From Aeromonas aquatica (GTDB lineage Bacteria > Pseudomonadota > Gammaproteobacteria > Enterobacterales > Aeromonadaceae), in NCBI RefSeq assembly GCF_000764655.1, contig NZ_JRGL01000099.1, positions 1-40,717 on the forward strand: DNA of 40,717 nucleotides. The letters are read 5' to 3'. A model generated the notes under the pieces. The model made no database searches and was not told where the DNA came from. It saw only the letters and a list, made by a program, of their open reading frames with translations. This document shows positions 1 to 8,321 of this stretch, piece after piece. The position numbers and the translations under genes are program-made. Every line of letters starts with the position of its first letter. Within the stretch, counting starts at the first letter, position 1.

Positions 1-1
1 C

Positions 2-2440
2 GTCTATATCGTGCGGGAAGACAGAACCGCCACCAACCGTGACCGCATGATGTACTTCATGGGCAACCGCTATCTGCCCATCGAAGCGAACATTGCCATG
101 ACCGGTGAGGTGGAAGTCAATGCCCCGGTGAACTATGTGCCGCAGGTGCCCACCCAGATCATGTCTGACGGCAACAAGGGGATCTGGATTACCTCCGCCA
201 GCGGTGCCCTGAGCCATATCGCCATGGTGCGTATGAACCCGGATGCCAAGGCAAGCCTGATGAGTGACGTGACCCAGCGCGTGGTCGATCGCCGCGGCTC
301 TGTGTCCGATGCCAGCTATCGTGCCGATGGCAGCACCGGTACCTGGCACCCGGAGATCACCGACAACGATGGCCTCTGGACCTCCATGTACGGTGGTGGC
401 GAGCTGATGCGTTATGCCACCCTCAAGCGGGAAGGGGCTGACCAGGAAGAGATCGAAGCCGCCCGCAAGACAGCGCTGCGTGCACTCAAATTCGATCTGC
501 TGCTGAGCAACATCTCGGGTCGCAAGGGCGAGGTGAAGACCAAGGTTCGTCCTATCGTGGGGGCGGACGGTGGCGACTACAAGTTGCAGACTCTGGTGTT
601 GCGCAAGGATGGCGAATACGCCATCAACAACAAGCCGACCGGGCCGACAGGCAACGGCGGCAAGGTGGGTCTGGTCTATAACATGAAACCGATCGACGAC
701 ACCCAGTTTGTCGACGATCCCTATGCCATCGGTGCACTGAACGATACCAATGCCGACTATGACACCAAGACCCGCACCATCGAAGGCTTCTTCGCCCGCA
801 CCTATGCCTTCCAGGGCGCCGATACCAACGGCTTCACCGAGGGCTACGTGCAAGGCGGTGCCAACAACTATTTCCCGGGCGGACACACAGTGGCGCGTGC
901 GGGTGAGCTCGGCACCAAGGGGGATCTGACCGGCAAGAAAATTGCCAAGTTTGTCTACTGCGATGGCGTGCCAAGAGATTTGGGCGGTAACAAGGACTGC
1001 AATCCCGTTGGCGAGAAGATGGCCGGTCTCGAGATCAATGCCGAGCTGCCGATCCCGGATGTGCTGCAGTGTACCGGTGCCTTCGCCGCACAGAGCGATT
1101 GCGCGAATGCCATGGAAGACGATCTGGGCAACATCTTTACCGAGGAGCAGGTGCTCTACAAGGCGGACACCAGTAACGACGAGTCTATCGGCCACTTCTT
1201 CATCTACCGCATTGCCTACGACATCCTCGACGAGAGCAATCCGGAAGAGAAGGCCACCAAAGACCTGATCCGCACCACCATGCAGAAGTGGGCCGACCAA
1301 CTGATCGCCAACGAGTACAACTTTGTTGATGCCAGTGGCCAGCCGACCAAGTGGGGCAAGACATCCCGTGATTACTTCAACAACGATTACGCATGGGAAG
1401 ATGCGGCCCTGAACTCCGTGGTGCTGGTTGCCGGCATGAAGGTGGCCGCCTACGTCACCGGTGAGCAGCGTTACGAGTCCGAATATCAGGCGCTCGCCAG
1501 CAAACAGGGCTATGACTACGCCACCCTGGCCAAGGAGTACTGGAGCCGTTGGGCTGCCTTCGCGGGTGCCCAGTATGGTGCCGACACCTCCATCATCGGC
1601 TGTCTGGATTCGACCCCTGTCGTAGAGACCGGCGACAACACCAAGAACTCCCCCTCCATAGGCACCTTTGCCAGCGGCAACGACGGTGGTGGCATGTGTG
1701 GTGATGGCATCGAAGATCCGAACGATCCGGTGCAGGTTGAAGAGTGGGTGCGTGAGGTGGTCAACACCTCCGATGAGGAGATGGCGGCGCTGGCCTGGTA
1801 CATCCTGTTCACCACGGAGCAACAGGGTACCGAGCTGCATCAGCAATACGTGGAGGCCTATGACGAGTGGTATCGCTCCATGGGCTACCAGGAGAACCCC
1901 TTCTTCGATTACGTCCGCCAGCTGGGCCAACCGCAGACCGAGTTGACCAACGCCTCGGGTAACAACCTGAAGAAGACGGCCGCCTGGCAACTGCACCGTC
2001 ACCCGATCGACACCAGAAGATGGGGTGCCTATGACTTCGCCCGTCCCGACGTGTGGAAAGCCGGTATCGGTTCGGAAGCCGCGACCCGTGAGGATCGTTA
2101 CCCCATCATCCGGACCAATGATTCCGCCATCGTCGATAGCCGGACCATGCGTGATCAGGTGCTGGCCGAGGGGTCACACACCACCCTGCCGCTGGATGAG
2201 CGCATGCTCACCAAGTTCAACAACAGTACCTTCAACCTGGGCTTCAAGCCGCTTCAGTATCATCAGTGGCTCGATAAGAACACCGCTTGCTTCGATAACG
2301 ATGCCAGCACGGCCTGCGTCTATACAGGCACCAAGCCGAACCCGGCTTATGGCAGCCCGACCACGTTCGAAGGCTCGACCACCTACACCTTGCCGTACTG
2401 GATGGGGCGCTTCCACAGCTTCCTCGCCAAACCGGAATAA
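2..2440 (+). CDS. Large secreted protein, propeller-like N-part plus alpha/alpha domain (5' truncated)
   Basis: The frame is open to the first base of the window, so the gene begins upstream and its N-terminus and signal peptide are not visible. About 812 residues remain. Near the start a stretch reading SDGNKGIWITSASG resembles the repeat of two-component-regulator-type beta-propellers. After it come DNDGLWTSMYGG and, much later, SNDESIGHFFIYRIAYDIL and PTKWGKT, a combination I associate with an alpha/alpha-toroid domain found in secreted proteins of unassigned enzymatic function. Several cysteines in the second half (for example IGCLDST and GGGMCGDG) fit disulfides in an exported protein. 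A strong terminator follows. The substrate is unknown and no catalytic residue can be named with confidence. The CDS is certain; the fold assignment is moderate. Confidence 0.82.
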   Translation, partial: VYIVREDRTATNRDRMMYFMGNRYLPIEANIAMTGEVEVNAPVNYVPQVPTQIMSDGNKGIWITSASGALSHIAMVRMNPDAKASLMSDVTQRVVDRRGSVSDASYRADGSTGTWHPEITDNDGLWTSMYGGGELMRYATLKREGADQEEIEAARKTALRALKFDLLLSNISGRKGEVKTKVRPIVGADGGDYKLQTLVLRKDGEYAINNKPTGPTGNGGKVGLVYNMKPIDDTQFVDDPYAIGALNDTNADYDTKTRTIEGFFARTYAFQGADTNGFTEGYVQGGANNYFPGGHTVARAGELGTKGDLTGKKIAKFVYCDGVPRDLGGNKDCNPVGEKMAGLEINAELPIPDVLQCTGAFAAQSDCANAMEDDLGNIFTEEQVLYKADTSNDESIGHFFIYRIAYDILDESNPEEKATKDLIRTTMQKWADQLIANEYNFVDASGQPTKWGKTSRDYFNNDYAWEDAALNSVVLVAGMKVAAYVTGEQRYESEYQALASKQGYDYATLAKEYWSRWAAFAGAQYGADTSIIGCLDSTPVVETGDNTKNSPSIGTFASGNDGGGMCGDGIEDPNDPVQVEEWVREVVNTSDEEMAALAWYILFTTEQQGTELHQQYVEAYDEWYRSMGYQENPFFDYVRQLGQPQTELTNASGNNLKKTAAWQLHRHPIDTRRWGAYDFARPDVWKAGIGSEAATREDRYPIIRTNDSAIVDSRTMRDQVLAEGSHTTLPLDERMLTKFNNSTFNLGFKPLQYHQWLDKNTACFDNDASTACVYTGTKPNPAYGSPTTFEGSTTYTLPYWMGRFHSFLAKPE

Positions 2441-2468
2441 CAGGGTGAATTGCCAGAGTGCATAAACG

Positions 2469-2500
2469 GAGGAGGCAGATGACTGCCTCCTCTTTCTCGT
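2469..2500 (+). terminator. Rho-independent terminator
   Basis: A perfect 10-bp stem (GAGGAGGCAG with CTGCCTCCTC) closes on the tetraloop ATGA and is followed by a T-rich tail. It lies 28 bases after the stop of the upstream gene and ends that transcript, so the ROK gene 23 bases further on probably has its own promoter or depends on read-through. Confidence 0.85.
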
Positions 2501-2522
2501 TTGACTGTCGAGAGGATCAAAG

Positions 2523-3428
2523 ATGCAGGGATCAGACATTTTCATTGGCATCGATCTGGGGGGAACTCAGCTGCGAGTAGCCGCCATCACGGGGGAGGGC
2601 GTCATCCTGGAGCAGCTCAAGATGCTGACCGACAGTGCCCGTGGTTACAGGAGCATAGTGGCGGACATGCAGCGCGCCTGCCGGCACCTGACACAGGCGT
2701 ATCGGGTCGCCGGAATAGGGGTCATAGCCCCGGGGCCGCTGGATGCGGTCAATGGGGTGATCCATGCGCAGCCCACCTTGCCGGACTGGGATGCGGTCCC
2801 GCTTCGGGCGATGCTGGAGGCCGAGCTCGGCCTGCCGGTGCGGTTGGAGAACGACGCCAATGGCGCCGCATTGGGGGAAGCCCTGCTCGGGGCGGGCAGA
2901 GGCCATACCAGCGTCTTCTACATCACGGTGAGTACCGGTGTCGGCGGTGGTTTCATCTACAAGCAGCAGCTGATCAGTGGGGCGCACAACTGTGCCGGCG
3001 AGATTGCCAACATGATCATCTCCGAAGAGGGCCCCCATGGGGGCGGCCTGAACCGGGGCGCGCTGGAGAGCCTGACCAGCGGCACGGCACTGGGACAACA
3101 GGCGATGGCGTGGGGATTGGCGGATGCGGCCGCGCTGCTGACCCAGGCCGAGCCAAGAGCCCGTTTCGTCGCCAACCTGAGCACCGGCGTTGCCAACATC
3201 ATTCATACCCTCAACCCGGACATCATCGTCATGGGGGGCGGGGTGATGAACTCCCAGGCACTGTTCTGGGATGAGTTGCAACGGCAGACAGATGAGAAGC
3301 TTTACCCCTATCTCAGGGGCAAGACCCACTTCGCCCTGGCGGCGCTGGACGGCAATGCCGGCATTGTGGGGGCTGCCCTGTTGGCGCGCCAATGCCTAGA
3401 GGAAGGTGCGACACCATCCCTGCCGTGA
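2523..3428 (+). CDS. ROK-family sugar kinase (glucokinase-like), zinc site missing
   Basis: A 301-aa protein of normal ROK length. The N-terminus carries the ATP phosphate-binding motif FIGIDLGGTQLR. The sugar-binding and catalytic region reads LENDANGAALGEALLG, with the catalytic Asp in NDAN, followed by the glycine-rich STGVGGGF. Family members normally phosphorylate glucose, N-acetylglucosamine or N-acetylmannosamine at C6. Unusually, the zinc ligands are absent: the GEIGH histidine is replaced (GEIANM), and the CxCGxxGC segment is replaced by a glycine-rich stretch, EEGPHGGGLNRGALE. The fold may therefore be zinc-free, and substrate cannot be predicted. An AGAGGA ribosome site precedes the ATG at good spacing. 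Confidence 0.9.
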   Translation: MQGSDIFIGIDLGGTQLRVAAITGEGVILEQLKMLTDSARGYRSIVADMQRACRHLTQAYRVAGIGVIAPGPLDAVNGVIHAQPTLPDWDAVPLRAMLEAELGLPVRLENDANGAALGEALLGAGRGHTSVFYITVSTGVGGGFIYKQQLISGAHNCAGEIANMIISEEGPHGGGLNRGALESLTSGTALGQQAMAWGLADAAALLTQAEPRARFVANLSTGVANIIHTLNPDIIVMGGGVMNSQALFWDELQRQTDEKLYPYLRGKTHFALAALDGNAGIVGAALLARQCLEEGATPSLP

Positions 3429-3526
3429 GTGCGTGAGTGCGGGGAGGCGGTCCATCCTGAGCCACTGAGCGGCCTGGCTGGATGTGACTGAGGGTCTTGA
3501 TTGTCAGGCCGTGATAAGAGACATGG

Positions 3527-4921
3527 ATGCAGCATATGAAAGGAAACCTGATTGCTCTGAGCCTGATGCTCGCCACCGGCGCCGCGATGGCAACCACCAC
3601 CATAGATGTGAACTTCATGGTGCCGCAGGCCATGGCCGACCGCCAGGGCCGCGAGGCGTTGTTTGCCGGCTTGCGCGCCAACCTCGGCAAGGTGGACGAG
3701 TTTTATCTGTCGAAATACACGGGGATCACCAAGAATGGCAAGCCGGAGGATATCCACTTCAACCTGCGCCAGATCCTCGTGCTCAGCGACAAAACTGCCG
3801 ATGCTGAGTGCCTGGATGGCTTGGCGCATACCGCAATGGTGCTGTACCAGGATGGGCAAATTGCGGCCAAGGACAAGGTTGCGCCCAGTGAGCCCGGGTA
3901 CGACACCGCCTGCATCTCCCCCGAAGATGCCGAGCTGATCCGGCTTGCGGGGCACAGCTCTGGTGCGGATTTCTGGGTCACGCTGCACGATGGCTTCCTC
4001 CACGGCTATGCCATCGGGCTGGCGAGAGGCCAGATGGATGCGGAGGTGAAGCTCAACAATGTGGCCACCACCGGCAGCTACTATGCCCCCGGCAGCCTGG
4101 CACACGAGTTCCTTCACTTCTTCGGTGGCGTCGACCTGTACAACAAAGCGGAAAATGCCCTCTGTCAGTCTGACGGCGCCTGGTCGGGGCGTTTGATGTG
4201 TACCAGTCCCCAAGTCCCGAACGCCAACCTGTTTGGCAGCACTCAGTACCTGGATGAGAAACTGTTCTTGCAACGCTTCTACGACAGGGCCGATTCGACC
4301 ATGGAGGACTGGACCTATAACGGCATCAACCGCAGCCGCTCCGCATTCAAGGCATCGGGGGCGGCGGTGATGAGGGCGCCGGCCAATGGCAGCCGTGTTG
4401 CCAGCCTGCAGGTGAGTGGCAGCACCCTCTCTCGGGAGGTGCCCTTCCTCACGCTGAGCGTCACGGTGAAAGGGGCCGGCCAGTATGCGCAACCCGTCGC
4501 GGTGGAGCTCTATACCCAGGGCGTCACCGCCAGGGCCGGCGATCACTACTTCGATGATGTCACCCAGACCCTGACATTCGATCCGAACAACCCCGACTAT
4601 GAGGTCACGGCCGATGGCGGCTGGGTGAAGACCTTGCGGCTCACCAGCAAAAATCTGGACTTCAGTGGAAACAAGACGCTGCTCCTGGGCCTGCGCGCTG
4701 GCAACGCCACCGCGGTCAGTGCCGCTCAAACCACCATCACTGTCGCCAGAACCGGTCCGGCACCTGCCCAGGCCGAGCCCGAGCCCGTCCAGAGCAGCGA
4801 TGATGGCGCGAGTGTGCCTGTGATCAAGAGCAGTGACGAGGGCTTCGGTGCGGGCGCCAGCTCCCCGCTGATGCTGCTGGGGCTGGCTTGTCTCGCCTGG
4901 TGGCGCAGACAGTACCGCTAA
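3527..4921 (+). CDS. Secreted metzincin-like metalloprotease with GlyGly-CTERM tail
   Basis: A 464-aa protein with an N-terminal signal peptide (hydrophobic run ending ATGAAMA). Residues 193-203 read HEFLHFFGGVD, an HExxHxxGxxD zinc motif in which Asp would be the third metal ligand, as in snapalysin-type metzincins. Four cysteines lie in the catalytic half (residues about 95-225). A beta-rich region (about 300-420) follows, then an acidic Ser/Pro/Glu linker and a C-terminal GlyGly-CTERM-type sorting signal: GAGASS, a hydrophobic helix, then WWRRQYR. Such proteins usually leave by the type II secretion system and are processed by rhombosortase. AAGAG at 3516-3520 favours the ATG at 3527, while the ATG at 3536 gives a more typical signal peptide. 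The protease role is predicted from motif alone. Confidence 0.85.
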   Translation: MQHMKGNLIALSLMLATGAAMATTTIDVNFMVPQAMADRQGREALFAGLRANLGKVDEFYLSKYTGITKNGKPEDIHFNLRQILVLSDKTADAECLDGLAHTAMVLYQDGQIAAKDKVAPSEPGYDTACISPEDAELIRLAGHSSGADFWVTLHDGFLHGYAIGLARGQMDAEVKLNNVATTGSYYAPGSLAHEFLHFFGGVDLYNKAENALCQSDGAWSGRLMCTSPQVPNANLFGSTQYLDEKLFLQRFYDRADSTMEDWTYNGINRSRSAFKASGAAVMRAPANGSRVASLQVSGSTLSREVPFLTLSVTVKGAGQYAQPVAVELYTQGVTARAGDHYFDDVTQTLTFDPNNPDYEVTADGGWVKTLRLTSKNLDFSGNKTLLLGLRAGNATAVSAAQTTITVARTGPAPAQAEPEPVQSSDDGASVPVIKSSDEGFGAGASSPLMLLGLACLAWWRRQYR

Positions 4922-5011
4922 TGGATGCTATGGGGTTGGCACCATAGTCGAGCGGGGGGAGGGGATGCAAACGATGAGCATAACCGTCTGAATCAACGGT
5001 ATTTCTAGATG

Positions 5012-5040
5012 AAAAATGCCGGTCATTGACCGGCATTTGT
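5012..5040. terminator. Bidirectional terminator between convergent genes
   Basis: An 11-bp perfect stem (AAATGCCGGTC with GACCGGCATTT) has a 3-nt loop. The minus-strand transcript continues into TTTTTC, so it is the better terminator for aroP, but it can also end the protease transcript arriving on the plus strand. Confidence 0.8.
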
Positions 5041-5059
5041 GTAACAAGAGCGGGGAGGC

Positions 5060-6436
5060 TTAGCCGAGGTTGGTCGCGACAGGGCTACGACGCTTCAGTT
5101 TGAACTGATAGCCGATGGCCAGCACCACCAGCCAGACCGGGATCAGCATCACCGAGATCTCCATGCCCGGGGTCAGGTACATGATGACCAGGATGGCGGC
5201 CATGAAGGCCAGGCAGAGATAATTGCCGAACGGGTACCAGAATGCCTTGAACTTGGGCTCTACCCCTTCGGTCTGCTTGGCCTTGCGGAACTTGAGGTGG
5301 GCGAGGCTGATCATGGCCCAGTTGATGACCAGGGCGGAGACCACCAGCGCCATCAGCAGACCAAAGGCCTTGCCCGGCATCAGGTAGTTGATCAGCACGC
5401 ACAGCAGGGTCGCGGCGGCAGACACCGAGAGGGCGACCAGTGGCACGCCGCTCTTGTTGGTCTTGAGCAGGCTGCGCGGGCCGTTACCCTGCTTGGCCAG
5501 GCCAAACAGCATACGGCTGTTGCAGTAGACACAGCTGTTGTAGACGGAGAGCGCGGCGGTCAGCACCACTATGTTGAGCACCGTGGCCACCAGGTTGCTG
5601 TCCAGCGCGTGGAAGATCATCACGAACGGGCTGCCGCCTTCGACGACCTTGACCCAGGGGTAGAGGGACATCAGCACGGCCAGGGCGCCGATATAGAAGA
5701 TCAGGATGCGGTAGATCACCTGGTTGGTGGCCTTGGGAATGCTCTTCTCGGGATCATCGGCTTCTGCCGCCGTGATACCGACCAGCTCCAGCCCGCCGAA
5801 GGAGAACATGATCACCGCCATCGCCATCACCAGTCCGCTGATGCCGTTGGGGAAGAAGCCGCCCTGAGCCCACAGGTTGGTCACGCTGGCTTCCGGACCG
5901 GCGCCGCCGGAGAACAGCAGATAGCCGCCAAAGCCAATCATGCCAACGATGGCCACCACCTTGATGATGGCGAACCAGAACTCCATCTCGCCAAACGCCT
6001 TGACGTTGGAGAGGTTGATGGCGTTGATCAGCACGAAGAAGAAGGCGGCCGACATCCAGGTCGGGATCTCGGGCCACCAGTACTGGACATAGATGCCAAC
6101 CGCGGTGAGTTCGGCCATGCTGACCAGCACGTAGAGCACCCAGTAGTTCCAGCCGGAGGCGAAGCCGGCGAAGTCACCCCAGTACTTGTAGGCGAAGTGG
6201 CTGAAGGAGCCGGCGACCGGCTCTTCCACCACCATCTCGCCGAGCTGGCGCATGATGAGGAAGGCGATGAAGCCGCCGATGGCATAGCCGAGCAGCACCG
6301 AGGGGCCCGCCATCTTGATGGTCTGGGCAATGCCGAGAAACAGGCCGGTACCTATGGCACCGCCCAATGCGATGAGCTGGATATGGCGGTTTTTCAGGCC
6401 GCGTTTCAACTCTTCGCCGTTTTGTTGAAGATCCAT
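5060..6436 (-). CDS. aroP: Aromatic amino acid permease AroP
   Basis: A 458-aa inner-membrane proton symporter of the APC superfamily (AAT family), expected to have 12 membrane helices and to import phenylalanine, tyrosine and tryptophan. The N-terminal GEELKRGLKNRHIQLIALGG, the following GGAIGTGLFLG, the segment EEPVAGSFSHFAYKYWG and the internal FGGLELVGITAAEADDPEKS match E. coli AroP nearly residue for residue as I remember it. PheP and other AAT paralogues are the alternatives, but AroP fits best. The start is preceded by AAGGAAGGA at suitable spacing. It converges on the upstream protease gene through a shared terminator. Confidence 0.93.
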   Translation of the reverse strand: MDLQQNGEELKRGLKNRHIQLIALGGAIGTGLFLGIAQTIKMAGPSVLLGYAIGGFIAFLIMRQLGEMVVEEPVAGSFSHFAYKYWGDFAGFASGWNYWVLYVLVSMAELTAVGIYVQYWWPEIPTWMSAAFFFVLINAINLSNVKAFGEMEFWFAIIKVVAIVGMIGFGGYLLFSGGAGPEASVTNLWAQGGFFPNGISGLVMAMAVIMFSFGGLELVGITAAEADDPEKSIPKATNQVIYRILIFYIGALAVLMSLYPWVKVVEGGSPFVMIFHALDSNLVATVLNIVVLTAALSVYNSCVYCNSRMLFGLAKQGNGPRSLLKTNKSGVPLVALSVSAAATLLCVLINYLMPGKAFGLLMALVVSALVINWAMISLAHLKFRKAKQTEGVEPKFKAFWYPFGNYLCLAFMAAILVIMYLTPGMEISVMLIPVWLVVLAIGYQFKLKRRSPVATNLG

Positions 6437-6527
6437 TCTTCCTTCCTTACGTCGCTGAAGTCACTCGTCTGTCGTCTCGTCTGCCGCCCCACATCCTGTG
6501 AGCCGGTCGGCACTCCGTGCTGAAAAC

Positions 6528-6555
6528 GTGACGAAATCCGTATTAATTTCGTTAC
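6528..6555. promoter_or_regulatory. Inverted repeat upstream of aroP, candidate operator
   Basis: GTGACGAAAT at 6528-6537 and ATTTCGTTAC at 6546-6555 form an inverted repeat matching at 9 of 10 positions across an 8-bp spacer. It sits about 92-119 bases upstream of the aroP start in the 356-bp gap 6437-6792 between aroP and the divergent small membrane gene. It is not a TyrR box of the TGTAAA-N6-TTTACA type, so the regulator is unknown. The rest of the gap shows T-rich sequence but no gene that I can support. Confidence 0.4.
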
Positions 6556-6792
6556 GGTGTGCCACTTGTTGTTTTTTGTGGCAGCTACCAACCCGAGCAG
6601 AATAGTGATAATCGACCGCCAATGCACCTGATTTCCTCATGTTCGGGTGGTTTTTTCGGCTCTAATCAGGTTTTTCATGATCTGGGAAGGGGGTTGTGAA
6701 GCGATTGCTGGTTTTGTGTTCGATTGGTTTTGTGGTTATTGACTCTGCGATTTGGTTGTGGGTTTATGGCTATTTCTCCAATAAGGACTCAT

Positions 6793-7086
6793 ATGATCGA
6801 GCGTATTGTGGGTGCCCTGCTGACCGCCGCCCTCTGGCTGGCGCTCTGGCTCTCCCCCATGTTGTTGACCATGGCGGCGGCCTGCGGGCTGGTCTGGGGA
6901 TGGCAGGGAGGCGACTATCTGGTGGCGCATGTCACCATGGTGCTGGCGGTGGCCGCCGGGGTGGGCTTGCTGCCCGCCTGCTGGTTGAGCGAGCGGATAC
7001 GAAGACGCCATGGCCTGCTGAACTTTCATGCCATGCTGATGAACAACAGAGAGCTCAACAACCCGCCCATGCCTCCCCACTCCTGA
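6793..7086 (+). CDS. Small membrane protein of unknown function
   Basis: A 97-aa protein. The start at 6793 is chosen because AAGGA lies 5 bases upstream; longer readings in this frame have no comparable ribosome site. It has two hydrophobic segments, residues about 6-36 and 44-65, separated by a short loop with GWQGGDY. A basic stretch (SERIRRRH) and a polar tail rich in Asn and Pro follow. The topology suggests an inner-membrane hairpin with the tail in the cytoplasm. A strong terminator follows directly, so it is a single-gene unit. I do not recognise the family. Confidence 0.7.
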   Translation: MIERIVGALLTAALWLALWLSPMLLTMAAACGLVWGWQGGDYLVAHVTMVLAVAAGVGLLPACWLSERIRRRHGLLNFHAMLMNNRELNNPPMPPHS

Positions 7087-7090
7087 TATG

Positions 7091-7127
7091 AAACGGAGCC
7101 ACAGGTTCACTGTTGGCTCCGTTTTTA
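7091..7127 (+). terminator. Rho-independent terminator
   Basis: AAACGGAGCCA pairs with TGGCTCCGTTT, with a further CAG/CTG pairing inside, and the structure runs into TTTTTA. It begins 5 bases after the stop of the 97-aa membrane protein. Confidence 0.85.
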
Positions 7128-7199
7128 CTGCCCCTCATCCGTATTGCCAGCTTGCCAGCGGCCTATTCCTCGATAGGGCCGCCGCGTCTGCTCGCTCTA

Positions 7200-8012
7200 T
7201 CAGCAGAGCTGGCGACGCAGCCCGGTAGCCTCCAGAATTTTTGCGCTGATCTCCTCCACCGAATGAGAGCTGGTATCGAGGAAGCGGATCGCCTCCTGGC
7301 GAAACAGCCGCTCCACGCTTGCCAGCTCCTGCTCGCACTGCACCAGCGAGGAGTAGCGACTGTTGGCGCGGCGCTGGTTGCGGATCTCGTGCAGCCGCTG
7401 GGGCGCTATGGTGAGGCCGAACAGCTTGTGGCGATTGGCCTTGAGGGGCGTTGGCAGCTCGAGCGTGCCCATGTCCTGCTCGATGAAGGGGTAGTTGGCG
7501 GCGCGGATGCCAAACTGCAGCGCCAGATAGAGGCTGGTCGGCGTCTTGCCGCAGCGGGAGACGCCGATCAGGATGATGTCCGCCTCGTCGTACTCTCTGG
7601 TGGTGATGCCGTCGTCGTTGGTGAGCGCGAAGTTGACTGCCTCGATGCGATCGTCATACAGCTTGCGGTTCTCCATGCCGTGGGTGCGATGCAGCCTGGG
7701 CTCGGCCTTGATCCCGAGCTCCTGCTCCAGCGGGCTCACGAAGGTGTTGAGAAAGTCGTGGCTGCTGGCCTGGGCCTTGAGCACCTCTTCCCGCACCAGG
7801 GCGTCGACTATGGTGTGAAACAGGATGGGGCGGATCCCGGTCTGGCGAAACTGTTCATCGATCCTGGCCCGTACCTGACGCGCCTTCTCCAGGGTTTCCA
7901 CGAAGGGAATGGTGACTTGTTCGAACACCAGCGGGAACTGGCTCAACACGGCATGGCCGAACACCTCGGCGGTGATGGCAGTGCCATCGGATACATAGAA
8001 TACGGTGTGCAC
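7200..8012 (-). CDS. ppsR: PEP synthase regulatory protein (bifunctional kinase/pyrophosphorylase)
   Basis: A DUF299 family protein that inactivates PEP synthase by ADP-dependent phosphorylation of an active-site Thr and reactivates it by Pi-dependent dephosphorylation. The nucleotide-binding loop reads [11 protein letters not shown]. The N-terminus [20 protein letters not shown] and the later [11 protein letters not shown] match E. coli YdiA/PpsR. The frame is open further upstream to an ATG at 8153. I choose GTG at 8012 (270 aa) because AGGAG (complement of 8019-8023) lies 6 bases before it and because the homologous protein begins here; the extra N-terminal segment is not conserved. It is divergent from its target ppsA, as in E. 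coli. Confidence 0.95.
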   Translation of the reverse strand: MHTVFYVSDGTAITAEVFGHAVLSQFPLVFEQVTIPFVETLEKARQVRARIDEQFRQTGIRPILFHTIVDALVREEVLKAQASSHDFLNTFVSPLEQELGIKAEPRLHRTHGMENRKLYDDRIEAVNFALTNDDGITTREYDEADIILIGVSRCGKTPTSLYLALQFGIRAANYPFIEQDMGTLELPTPLKANRHKLFGLTIAPQRLHEIRNQRRANSRYSSLVQCEQELASVERLFRQEAIRFLDTSSHSVEEISAKILEATGLRRQLC

Positions 8013-8205
8013 GATGCGCTCCTGTGATGCGGGCTGGCGGGGTTGCGAGCAGGAAGTATCTCTCGAAACCATATCACTTTTGTCAACCGGTCTGCTGTTT
8101 CCAAGTTGTGAACTCGCTTGCAAACCTGAGTCGTTACCTTTTTGTATCGGCATTGTAGAATGTCTGTGTCAGACGACCATCCCCAAATCTTGCACGGGGA
8201 TTTTT

Positions 8206-8269
8206 TTGACAATAAGTAGAAAACGTTTTCATGGTCGTTGGCAACAGCACACCAACAAAAACACATAAT
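8206..8269 (+). promoter_or_regulatory. ppsA control region with Cra-like palindrome
   Basis: This lies in the 309-bp gap between ppsR and ppsA. GAAAACGTTTTC at 8219-8230 is a perfect palindrome with a central CG, typical of LacI/GalR-family operators. A CATAAT at 8264-8269 could be the -10 element, which would put the palindrome about 50 bases upstream of the start of transcription, a position suited to activation. E. coli ppsA is activated by Cra (FruR). The site differs from the Cra consensus (TGAAACGTTTCA) by an extra A and T, so another LacI-type regulator is possible. A TTGACA at 8206-8211 has no good -10 partner. The rest of the gap shows nothing else I can support. Confidence 0.5.
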
Positions 8270-8321
8270 TTGGCACAGCAGGTGCGTAGGCACCCTGGCC
8301 CACCAATCTGGAGACATGCAA

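Noticed and set aside
8013..8153. Longer N-terminus for PpsR.
   Set aside because: The GTG at 8012 has AGGAG at ideal spacing and matches the family N-terminus; the extension is not conserved.
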